A stretch of DNA of 64,000 bases from Halomarina salina (GTDB lineage: Archaea; Halobacteriota; Halobacteria; Halobacteriales; Haloarculaceae): NCBI RefSeq assembly GCF_023074835.1, contig NZ_JALLGW010000004.1:62001-126000 (forward strand), written 5' to 3'. This document shows, one piece after another, positions 42,676 through 50,742 of this stretch (position 1 is the stretch's first letter; each line of letters opens with the position of its first letter). The notes beneath the pieces were generated by a model. It had not been told where the DNA came from and did no database searches. It was given only the letters and a program-made list of their open reading frames with translations. The position numbers and the translations under genes are program-made.

Positions 42676-43086
42676 ATGAGTACGTCCGATCATCCGCCAA
42701 GCGACTTGGAGTCCGTTCGGGAGCGGCTCAACGTCGTCACCCAGGAGACACGATTCGCGCTCCTCCAGGACATCCTCGGGCATCCGTCGGAACTGCCGAC
42801 GCTGAAGGAACTCGACTACGTCAACCCGAGCAAGAGCCAGACGACGATTCGTCAGCACCTCCAGCAGCTCGTCGACGCTGGCATCGTTGAGGAAGTCCTC
42901 CTGCCCGAAGACCGCCGGAGGAACGATTTACCGTACAAGTTCTACGGAATCAGTGAGAGTGGTCGGCAGTTCCTCGATGAGCACAAACTCCTCCGGGCAC
43001 AAGACACGCTTCGCGAGATCTACGACCGGGTGGAGAAGACCGACGACATCGAACGGTACGAGACTGCCCCGCGACCCGAGCGCTAA
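42676..43086 (+). CDS. ArsR-like winged-helix regulator
   Basis: 136 residues. A winged HTH covers about residues 15-90 (QETRFALLQDILGHPSELP, then SQTTIRQHLQQLVDAGIVEE). Basic wing residues follow (DRRRNDLPYKFYGISESG). A near-palindrome CACTACA with TGTGGTG (42655-42673) abuts the ATG and could be its operator. It may also control the divergent gene at 42554. Confidence 0.83.
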   Translation: MSTSDHPPSDLESVRERLNVVTQETRFALLQDILGHPSELPTLKELDYVNPSKSQTTIRQHLQQLVDAGIVEEVLLPEDRRRNDLPYKFYGISESGRQFLDEHKLLRAQDTLREIYDRVEKTDDIERYETAPRPER

Positions 43087-43160
43087 CAGCTCCCGTCTTT
43101 CACTTCGCAGACGGGGTGTCTCCCTGAACCATCGGTCATCCGACTGTGGCGTAATCTCGT

Positions 43161-43412
43161 CTATTCGTCGGGATTGACGGGACCTTTGTACTGAGAACGG
43201 ATTTTGTCGCCGTCCCGCCACTGCCAGTAGTAGTAGCGGTTATCGTTGATCCCCTTGATCGTAATTGTCGCCTTCGATGGGGCGTCATCTGGGAGGTCGT
43301 CTGGCCGTTTTTCAATCTCGTCTTCCTCCTCCGCTTCGGAAAGGAGGGCCTCACGCTCACGGTATTCAGCGAGTTCCTCGGAGTAGCTCGCGACGTGACG
43401 GAGGATTCTCAG
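43161..43412 (-). CDS. Small hypothetical protein with apparent CTG start
   Basis: 83 residues. The sequence is protein-like: LRILRHVASYSEELAEYRE, an acidic linker, then ATITIKGINDNRYYYWQW and KYKGP-type ending (SQYKGPVNPDE), as in small haloarchaeal proteins of unknown function. No ATG, GTG or TTG exists between the preceding in-frame stop and the conserved part. A CTG at 43412 overlaps the upstream stop as CTGA, exactly where an ATGA overlap would be expected. Either CTG is used or the start has been lost by one base change. Confidence 0.65.
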   Translation of the reverse strand: MRILRHVASYSEELAEYREREALLSEAEEEDEIEKRPDDLPDDAPSKATITIKGINDNRYYYWQWRDGDKIRSQYKGPVNPDE

Positions 43413-43825
43413 GTCTCGTCCGCTCGTTCGACAGTGATGGTCAGGTCGCCCGATTCGTTGTCAGCCTCGAAGTCGACCGCGAACGCGTCCGACTTGTAGG
43501 CGGTGTGGTAGGCGCGGTGGCGTTCGAGCGAGCCTGTCGCTTTGAAGTGGAAGAACGCGGCCGGCGTGTAGGGCTTGCTTTGTGTTTCGACCTGCGACTC
43601 GACGGAAGCCGGAAGCGCGATCTGGGGCGTCTCCGTGTCGATACTCGCAGCGAACTCCCTCGCTTCCTCGACGGTTGCTTGCGAATGTGCCGGTGTCTCG
43701 CCGGTCAGGACGTTCACCGGGGTTTCCGTCTCGTCGGTGAACAGGACGTCTTCGAAGGTGTGTGTTCCAAGGATCGCGTCGGGAGCTAACACGCAGTCGT
43801 GAAATGCATCGTCGTTTGAGGTCAT
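43409..43825 (-). CDS. Hypothetical protein
   Basis: 138 residues, acidic. It opens MTSNDDAFHDCVLAPDAIL and ends with a strand-rich region (FAVDFEADNESGDLTITVE). No family is recognised. It forms a two-gene unit with the small protein downstream through a 4-nt overlap. Confidence 0.7.
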   Translation of the reverse strand: MTSNDDAFHDCVLAPDAILGTHTFEDVLFTDETETPVNVLTGETPAHSQATVEEAREFAASIDTETPQIALPASVESQVETQSKPYTPAAFFHFKATGSLERHRAYHTAYKSDAFAVDFEADNESGDLTITVERADET

Positions 43826-43997
43826 CGAATCACGAGCCTATGGCGGGGCTCACCCATACTGGCCCCTGAAAAACAGCAGGTGCCACGAAGCAGATCGAAG
43901 CAGGGAGAAACTCAAGGAACACGACCTCAAACTGCTGGAGAAATAGGAAGGCGTTTGAGGAAACGCCGAATCACAGGGATAATTGCTGCCAGAAAAG

Positions 43998-45077
43998 TCA
44001 GATTGACCCTTCCTCCTTGTCCATCACCTCTTTCATCAACTCGACGTACTCTTCACTAGGATTTTCACCGATGAACCGTGCCAAGATGAGGAACAGCTTC
44101 TTACTGGATGAGAATCCCCAACCAGAGGTCAGATACAGTGCAGCCGGCATAACCACCAGTATCGCCGCTCCATGGATCAGATCGGCGTTCGACACAGCCG
44201 CGAACGCTACAATAATACAAGTTACTAGCTCGACAGGCATCGTTCGAAGCTTCCGAGAAATCTCTCTCCGCAACCCGAACCGGGTATGAAGGAGTATAAA
44301 CGAATTGTAGACACCGATAACCAGAAAGCTGAATCCGAGCATCTCCATCGACTCTGTCGAGGTAAAGAGTTCTGCCGTCGCTACGAAGGCGAAAAGGAGG
44401 ATGATTGATAGCAACGTGTGAAACCCTACGACCAGGATCGGAGTGATATCTCGTTGCCTCTTCAATTGCTGCTTCAGCTGGTTGTGCTCGTCCGGTGAGA
44501 TCTTGCCTTCACGCATTTTCAGAAACAGACGTCTGGACTTCTCAAAGTCGACAGAATCCTCCACATCGAATTCGTAGTTCCCCCTCTCAGATTGCTGCTC
44601 GAGAAACAACGATACTCGAGCGATATACTTCATCGGTCCGTCCTCACCTTCGGCCTTCTCTCTGAACGTCGCCCGTCGCTGCTCATCGTAGCGGAACACG
44701 GAATGATTGAATACGGCGATTAGAAATACTCCTGAAGCCGCTCCCCCAAGCAGAACAAGATACGGCTCCAATCCCGGTCCAAACCCTGTTGTCGCCGATT
44801 TCAACGCTTTGAACGCGAGATGAGAGCTAATGGCTACGGATACCACGAACATGGCGGTACCGGTCATTCGTGCAGCACGGGACTCGTCCAAGTCTTCATC
44901 GGAGACCACGAGATGGTAACGGACAAACAACGAGCCGAAAAGAGCTATGAAGACAACGGTATCGATGGTTAGCGGCAGTGCAAGGAAGACGTTGTAGAGG
45001 CCGTAGACTGCGGTAAAGAAGAAAACCTCGTATCCTATCCGCTCTTTGGCGGATAGTTTCGACCCGGCCTTACCCAT
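43998..45077 (-). CDS. Polytopic membrane protein of unknown function
   Basis: 359 residues. Hydrophobic segments lie at about 17-33, 36-54, 70-90, 102-125, 215-237, 243-265 and 282-325, giving seven or eight helices. A charged cytoplasmic stretch (residues 130-210) includes FEKSRRLFLKMREGKISPDEHNQLKQQLKRQ. A polar tail follows. No transporter signature is seen. It has lower GC than its neighbours and stands alone between gene-poor regions, which may point to separate acquisition. Confidence 0.72.
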   Translation of the reverse strand: MGKAGSKLSAKERIGYEVFFFTAVYGLYNVFLALPLTIDTVVFIALFGSLFVRYHLVVSDEDLDESRAARMTGTAMFVVSVAISSHLAFKALKSATTGFGPGLEPYLVLLGGAASGVFLIAVFNHSVFRYDEQRRATFREKAEGEDGPMKYIARVSLFLEQQSERGNYEFDVEDSVDFEKSRRLFLKMREGKISPDEHNQLKQQLKRQRDITPILVVGFHTLLSIILLFAFVATAELFTSTESMEMLGFSFLVIGVYNSFILLHTRFGLRREISRKLRTMPVELVTCIIVAFAAVSNADLIHGAAILVVMPAALYLTSGWGFSSSKKLFLILARFIGENPSEEYVELMKEVMDKEEGSI

Positions 45078-45406
45078 TAAACAGTAATCAAAACACCAGG
45101 CATCAAGGAGTTGTTGGTTCCCTATCTAATCTCGTGGGATTTCTGTATGAGCACCCGGCTAAACCAGTACCTGTACCACCGTCTAGAACTAACTAGGCAT
45201 CGTATTCAGCGGCTGCTTCACCGCACGTAGCTTCGAACGACACTAGGCTTCCGCTGAAGAGCATTTCTCGGTTTGTCGCTCGGAAAGAGTGCGCGATGTC
45301 CCTTGACCCCCGCTCACATCAGTTAGATGTGGAAATCCCGCCACGGGCTGTGAGAGTACGTTTCTCGGACATCGTTGCTCAGGGACACGTTCTAGTGTGC
45401 CCTCCG

Positions 45407-45433
45407 CCCCTCCGGGGGCAGACAAACACACAC
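45407..45433 (-). promoter_or_regulatory. Orphan CCCCTCCGGGG promoter module
   Basis: In gene direction GTGTGTTTGTC is followed by a palindrome with arms CCCC and GGGG, 35-45 nt before an ATG at 45372 whose frame ends after 17 codons. The gene it once served seems deleted. Confidence 0.6.
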
Positions 45434-45742
45434 CGCTCGCACCAGCTTGCTGGCTCCTCATCGATCGCCCTCCCTCAAACTGGGACAAGGGTTGTGGCTG
45501 CCGGCCGACCGGAGGGAAGCCGGGAGCGGAGGGTGGGGCGGTGGGGCTTGGGCTGGTCCGGCATTCACTAAAACAGAGATGACCACATCTGATTGCGGAG
45601 AGCGCCCACACGCCCGGAATGGGCGGTCGCGAGTGACGCGGAGGGCGGCAGCGGCGAGCGGGGCGGGCCGTTACGTACACACCTGTCCGACCGACCACGT
45701 TGTTCGGTGGATCATCGACAGGCCTGGCGGACTCAGAAAGGG

Positions 45743-45831
45743 CGAGGCCGCCTCGGTCGTCCCCCGACCCCATAAGCACCGAGTGAAACGAAGGGCACAG
45801 CGTGGGTCGGGGGATGCCGAGCGGCCGAGGG
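45743..45831. repeat. Long imperfect hairpin
   Basis: The inner stem CCCCCGACCC (45761-45770) pairs perfectly with GGGTCGGGGG (45804-45813). GAGGCCGCCTCGG and CCGAGCGGCCGAG extend it imperfectly outward. The loop is 33 nt. It might be a structured RNA or an old element end. Confidence 0.55.
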
Positions 45832-45935
45832 CTTTCAAAGAGTAACCTTCCGGTGTCTGGCAAATCCAGAAAGAGATGGATCGATATAGTAGAGCCACCC
45901 CGACGGTATTTCCTATGTCCTGTTGATGAGACAGT

Positions 45936-48113
45936 ATGGGGAATCGGATCTCTGATGAAGAACTGCTGGCTGAAATCCATCGTCTCAACGACGAATATGG
46001 AAAGGCAACCACGACGCGTCTCCGCAGACACGGTAACTACAGCAGTCGAACCTACAGTCTTCGCTTCGGATCTTGGTCGAATGCGCTTGAGCTCGCAGGC
46101 CTCGAACAGAATGTGGTTCGGGGTCTCAGCGAAGCAGAGTTACTCGATGAACTGCGTCGAATAGCCGAGATTGTAAGTCGAACACCGAAAGAGTCTGACG
46201 TGAAGAAACACGGGATCTGCTCCCGTGGCCCATTCATTGACCAGTTCGGCACATGGAACGAGGCACTTATCGCAGCAGGTTTCACTCCAAATCGACATAC
46301 CGAATTCTCCGACTCCGACTTCATCGAGGACCTTCAACGGGTGGCAGATTCACTCGGATACACCCCTCGAAAAGAGGATTACGATGAACATGGAACGTTT
46401 GGAACCTCAACGGTGACGCGGGCGTTTGGAAGCTGGAGCGATGCTCTTCGTAAGGCAGAATTGGAGATCCCTCGGCGGTCAAGGCAGTACAGTCGCGATG
46501 ACCTTCTCGAAGAGCTGCACCATGTCTCGACCGCCGTTGGAGGCGGTCGACCAATGACCGCAGATTTAGTGGCGCACGATGCCCCGACACCAGCAACGTA
46601 TCGAGCACGATTTGGGTCGTGGCGAAATGCGTTAGCAGAAGCGGGATTCGACTTACCGACTCGGTATGAAGATGTCACACCGGAAGAGTTGCTGACAGAG
46701 GTACAGTCTGTTGCGTCGTCACTCGGATACACTCCTACCAGAACCGAGATGCGGGAGGAGATCGACTACCCGATTGGGTGGTATTACCGAGCGTTCGGGT
46801 CGTGGAGTGCAACACTTGACCGAGCAGGTCTTGAACCGGCCCCCGTCGAACACATCTCGACAGACGCACTTCGTGCAGAACTAACCGATTTATCGACTGA
46901 ACTGGGTCGGACACCGACACAAGAGGATGTACACCTCTATGGCGCCTATTCTGTGTCGACGTATCAGTCTCGGTTCGGGTCATGGAATGCCGCATTAACC
47001 GAGTCTGGATTCGAGCCGAACCACCGCTACCGGATTCCAGAAGAGGAACTGCTGGATGAATTACGGGCACTAGCGACTCGTCTCGACAAACTCCCGACCA
47101 CAACCGACACAAAGACACACGGTGCGTTCACGTACGTACCGTACATCGACCGGTTCGGATCGTGGGCGGAGGCGTTGGACGCTGCTGGCCTAGAGCCCGT
47201 TCCACGATTCGAAGAGGTAACGCGTGAGGATTTACTGAAGGAGATCAGGTCGGTTGCTGTGATGGTGGAAGGTGTTCCCAAAATATTCGATATGCGGGAG
47301 CACAGTCACTTACCGTCGCGGTGGTACTACCGGGCGTTTGATTCCTGGAGTGAGGCCCTTCGAGAAGCAGGATTCAGTCCACATCGGAATACGGACGTCT
47401 CACGTGACGAAGCGATTGAACACCTCCAAGCGATTGCAGAGCAGCTAGGTCAATCTCCGTCATTCTCAGGCGCTTCTCAATTGGGCGAGTACCCGGCATC
47501 ATTGTATATCACGATGTTCGGAACCTGGAACGAGGCGCTCCAAGCTGCCAATCTGGATGTGAATAAACCACACCAGTTGACGGATGACGAGTTGGAGCAG
47601 GAGTTCTATCGGTTGAAAGATGTATTCGGGTACGTTCCCTCCGGCCCAGAGATGACGGAATTGGGGTCGTATTCGGTAGGGGTCTACTCGAATCGGTTCG
47701 GCTCGTGGAACGAGGCTGTACGAGCGTTCGGTGAAACCCCACGGCATCGGTCGCCGGGCGAGTTGGGGAAAACGTCGTACGGCCCGCTCTGGGAAACGCG
47801 ACGAGAAGAAGCGATTCAGCGAGATGACGAAGAGTGCGTTATCTGTGGTCTTTCTCGCGACGTACACATGGAGGAGTTCGACCGGGATTTGACTGTACAC
47901 CACATTGACCGGTTTCTGGTAGAATTTGAACGGACAGAGAGTAAGGAGGTCGCGCACCGGTTGCCAAATTTGGTGACGGTCTGTTTGCCCTGTCACGGAA
48001 CAGCGGAGGGCCAACCCAGAGAGTACTTCATGCAGTTCGTTCCCGAAGGCGTGTTAGACGAGCTAGCTGGTGAGGTGAATGACAGAGAGAATCACCGGTT
48101 AGACGAATGGTGA
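45936..48113 (+). CDS. HNH endonuclease with ten homing-endonuclease-associated repeats
   Basis: 725 residues. About ten tandem units of 60-67 residues fill residues 5-605. Each ends in an FGSW, FGTW or FDSW motif followed by NAL or EAL and AG (RFGSWSNALELAG, QFGTWNEALIAAG and so on). Each starts with an acidic helix (DELLDELRRIAE type) and contains a GxTP-like turn. This is the HNH-associated repeat, a small helical DNA-binding unit. The C-terminal HNH nuclease (residues 630-700) has ECVICGLSRD, LTVHHIDRF, the conserved Asn in RLPNLVTVC, and a CLPCHG pair. It is free-standing, not in an intron or intein, and is probably a site-specific nuclease or defence protein. Confidence 0.92.
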   Translation: MGNRISDEELLAEIHRLNDEYGKATTTRLRRHGNYSSRTYSLRFGSWSNALELAGLEQNVVRGLSEAELLDELRRIAEIVSRTPKESDVKKHGICSRGPFIDQFGTWNEALIAAGFTPNRHTEFSDSDFIEDLQRVADSLGYTPRKEDYDEHGTFGTSTVTRAFGSWSDALRKAELEIPRRSRQYSRDDLLEELHHVSTAVGGGRPMTADLVAHDAPTPATYRARFGSWRNALAEAGFDLPTRYEDVTPEELLTEVQSVASSLGYTPTRTEMREEIDYPIGWYYRAFGSWSATLDRAGLEPAPVEHISTDALRAELTDLSTELGRTPTQEDVHLYGAYSVSTYQSRFGSWNAALTESGFEPNHRYRIPEEELLDELRALATRLDKLPTTTDTKTHGAFTYVPYIDRFGSWAEALDAAGLEPVPRFEEVTREDLLKEIRSVAVMVEGVPKIFDMREHSHLPSRWYYRAFDSWSEALREAGFSPHRNTDVSRDEAIEHLQAIAEQLGQSPSFSGASQLGEYPASLYITMFGTWNEALQAANLDVNKPHQLTDDELEQEFYRLKDVFGYVPSGPEMTELGSYSVGVYSNRFGSWNEAVRAFGETPRHRSPGELGKTSYGPLWETRREEAIQRDDEECVICGLSRDVHMEEFDRDLTVHHIDRFLVEFERTESKEVAHRLPNLVTVCLPCHGTAEGQPREYFMQFVPEGVLDELAGEVNDRENHRLDEW

Positions 48114-48184
48114 ATCACCCACCCATCACGTCGGCGTTACCAGCAGCATCAACACCGTTTGTCTCGTGAACGAGCATGGGATCC

Positions 48185-48494
48185 TCATGGAGTGTCCGTT
48201 GGAGGTTCGAGATAGGTCTTAAGCTCGTCGACGACGGTTTGGACGAATATTTCCTTGAGGCGACCCTGCCGTCGGACAATCGCGGTGTGCTTCGGCGACG
48301 CTACTGCCCACGGTGAGGCGTAGCTCTGGCGTGGCATCCCGCCCTCGACCCAGTCGGCGTCGTCGAGGGAAACCCTCATCATGGGGTGTCGTCGTCAGCG
48401 TGACCGTCATGTACTCCTCGTCGCCGAACGGATTAGTATCGTTGTTCAGGATCAGCCACGGACGGGGGTTCTCATCCACCGATACAGCCACCAT
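48185..48494 (-). pseudogene. Frameshifted PemK/MazF-like toxin remnant
   Basis: One frame reads ENPRPWLILNNDTNPFGDEEYMTVTLTTTPHDEGF. The adjoining frame continues SLDDADWVEGGMPRQSYASPWAVASPKH to the stop at 48185. Together they make a PemK-like growth-inhibitor sequence as found in haloarchaea, broken near 48380. The upstream (N-terminal) part is also missing, since other pseudogene sequence begins there. Confidence 0.7.
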
Positions 48495-48873
48495 CCTCGA
48501 GGACGTCTTCGCGGCTGGCGCTGACCACTACGAACTCTCGAATACGGAGCGCGTGCTCAAACAGCTGGAACCGATTGATGAGTGGACGCAGATCGTTCCT
48601 GGCCTCCGCGTTCATCCCGTTCCAGCTGGCCACACGCGAGGTGCTGCGGGCTTCCTCTTCGAGGTCACTGCCGACGACAAACGGCGAACTATCCTCGTCA
48701 CCGGTGATTTCACGACCCGTCGTGCTGCTGGCTATCCCGGCTTCGACCTCGACCTCCCTGTGGATGTCGACGTCCTCGTCCTGACGGCCGCCACGAGCGA
48801 GGATTCCGAAGCGACGCTCACCGAGGACGCTCAGCGGACCACGACCTCCGCTACAAGACGGATTCAGTCCTGA
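48490..48873 (+). pseudogene. MBL-fold exonuclease fragment
   Basis: A frame reading ILEDVFAAGADHYELSNTERV, then HPVPAGHTRGAAGFLFEV and ILVTGDFTTRRAAGYPG, is the middle of an MBL-fold protein of the RNA/DNA-processing type. The first His motif and the C-terminal part are absent and there is no proper start. The fragment abuts the PemK-like remnant head to head. Confidence 0.65.
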
Positions 48874-49125
48874 AGGCCGGGTACGCTGAGCGCCGTCGCC
48901 CTTCACCGGCGCGGACAACGCTATACAGGTCACCACGCCTCCTCACGGGGGAGTACTCATAGGGCTGATCGGAGCAATCCATAGTTTTGCGCGAATCCTC
49001 CCCAGCAGTTGAGAGATCCAGCGAGCGTATTCAGCCTACTCTACCTCGTCGAATTCAAAATCACAAACACCATTCAAATTTTTAATAATAACAGGCATGG
49101 ATTGAGGATTGAACGAATCTAGCTA

Positions 49126-49815
49126 TTAGTCGTCGTGCGAAAAATATGGATGGAGAAGATCTCGGGCGTTGGCCAGACTTCGATTGTATGGCTCCAAGTT
49201 ATTCGGATTGTTCTTTGGGGCCGACCAGTGGACTGTGGGGATCATTGTCGGGTGGGTATTGTACAACCCGGGATCCCAGTATTTTCTCTCAGTGATCTTA
49301 TCGATACTTGGAGCATCGGCGCCGAGCAGGGCATCAGCCACACTCTGGGTCGCCACTTCTCCGGCAGTGACTATCACGTCTGGGTCCACGAGTCGAATTT
49401 CGGGTTCTAGTAGATCGAGATACCGTTCTTCGACGACGCTGGGTATCTCATTTTTTGGCTCTGTCGTTTTACATGCACACGTCTCGTAGACGACATCCAA
49501 CCATCGACTCGAGTGGACTCTCCACGTCCCGTTGGTCACCCCAGATGGGAGAAATAATTTTGCGAAGTACGACCTGAAAAGGTCGTAGTTCTTTATTTTT
49601 TCCCATTGCTCTACTTGACAGACTTGCCGATATTCCGCTGCGGACATCCCCGGTACGAGATCCGGCACATCCTGGAAGTGGCTAGGAAAATATGAAACGA
49701 TCATCACCGTTGGCTCTTTCGGATTCCCGAACCCGTAGTGGATATGGCGGTCACCAACTCTCTCTCGAAGTTTACGGTAGAGATCGTCCAAAGATTGAAA
49801 TCTGTTTGTTGACAT
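49126..49815 (-). CDS. Uracil-DNA-glycosylase-superfamily protein
   Basis: 229 residues from MSTNRFQSLDD. The fold is suggested by VMIVSYFPSHFQ near residue 38 (position of the GEAPG-type loop), LVDPDVIVTAGEVATQSV near 150 and HPTMIPTVHWS near 195 (the His-containing catalytic loop). The first motif is unusual and Cys residues are few (ETCACKTTEP), so an Fe-S cluster of family 4/5 type is doubtful. It may remove modified bases or be a divergent defence relative. Confidence 0.7.
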   Translation of the reverse strand: MSTNRFQSLDDLYRKLRERVGDRHIHYGFGNPKEPTVMIVSYFPSHFQDVPDLVPGMSAAEYRQVCQVEQWEKIKNYDLFRSYFAKLFLPSGVTNGTWRVHSSRWLDVVYETCACKTTEPKNEIPSVVEERYLDLLEPEIRLVDPDVIVTAGEVATQSVADALLGADAPSIDKITERKYWDPGLYNTHPTMIPTVHWSAPKNNPNNLEPYNRSLANARDLLHPYFSHDD

Positions 49816-50742
49816 TCTCAACAGTAGGTCCATTGTCGTATAATAACTTGTTGGGGTGTATTCGGACGTTACTTCCGTCGAGTTTAGCGACAGATGTATA
49901 GAGCGGGTGTCGCACAGCTGAAAACACCCTCTGAGTCGGTTACGTTGACCTCAATCAGTCCAGGATTTGCTGCGTCAGAAAGAACACTTCTGCGAACTCC
50001 TATCAGACTGACGCAAGACGCGGAGAGATCAAGCTATCACTGGACACCTGACTGGGTAGCCACGGATACCACGACGCAGTAGTACACCCTGGACGGATGA
50101 TGAGAGAGTGTCTCTCCTTCAGTTAATTCATGCAAAAACTAAAACAGATGTAGATACTGTTACCAGAGACGTGACCACCCGGGACTTCCCCCGCCTGTCC
50201 ACACATCTACCACCCTCACTGCTCTCCCAATCTCCGCCCCCTCCCGGCCACTGTATAGTACCCTCTCAAACTGATATTTCCACAGATAACGCCTCGCTCC
50301 AACGTCCCCCTGAATCCCTCTCACGAAACACACTGGATTCACACCTCGTACCCCACCCTTCCTTTGGACGGTTTTCGAGGTACGAAGTCTGATTTGACGG
50401 CTGCAGAATTGCATAGGATAGCGGAAGCCTGGTTTGAGGGCGTATTTTGTTATCTGAAAGCGAGTCTCAGAACTCTCGTTGATATATGCAACGTGTGACG
50501 GCTGCTACCCGCTGAATATCGATGAAACGGGAAACTGGTGGAATAAGGTTGCGGATCCTATATGAACGCAAGTTCCGACGATAAATGAAAACCGAGGGGT
50601 CAGAACCGCTAAGACTGCTCAATTACTCACGGAGAAGCCTTCATTCGTATTTGCAAACCTCAGTTCTGAACGCTCTCGATATACAGATGAGGGATAGATA
50701 CGCGAACTGTCAAACGTGACCGCGTCCGCTCGATTCGGTCAG
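49816..50742. other. AT-richer gene-free region
   Basis: About 900 bp without a convincing gene; the short frames lack haloarchaeal composition. No tRNA, repeat array or island repeat was seen. Its position between a DNA-repair gene and the end of the primase/conjugation operon makes an origin or operon terminator conceivable, but no iterons were recognised. Confidence 0.45.

Larger units (their letters stand above)
45078..45935. other. Gene-poor region with element remnants
   Basis: No gene is supported. It holds an orphan copy of the CCCCTSAGGGG promoter module (45407-45433) followed in its direction by a 17-codon frame starting at 45372 (MSEKRTLTARGG). It also has GC-rich phrases shared with 33847-33975 and a long hairpin at 45743-45831. 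Together these look like the wreck of an accessory gene block. Confidence 0.6.

Noticed and set aside
45243-46031. 262-codon minus-strand frame over the gene-poor region
   Set aside because: It is low in acid residues, Pro/Arg/Ser-rich, and overlaps the start of the HNH nuclease gene; likely chance.
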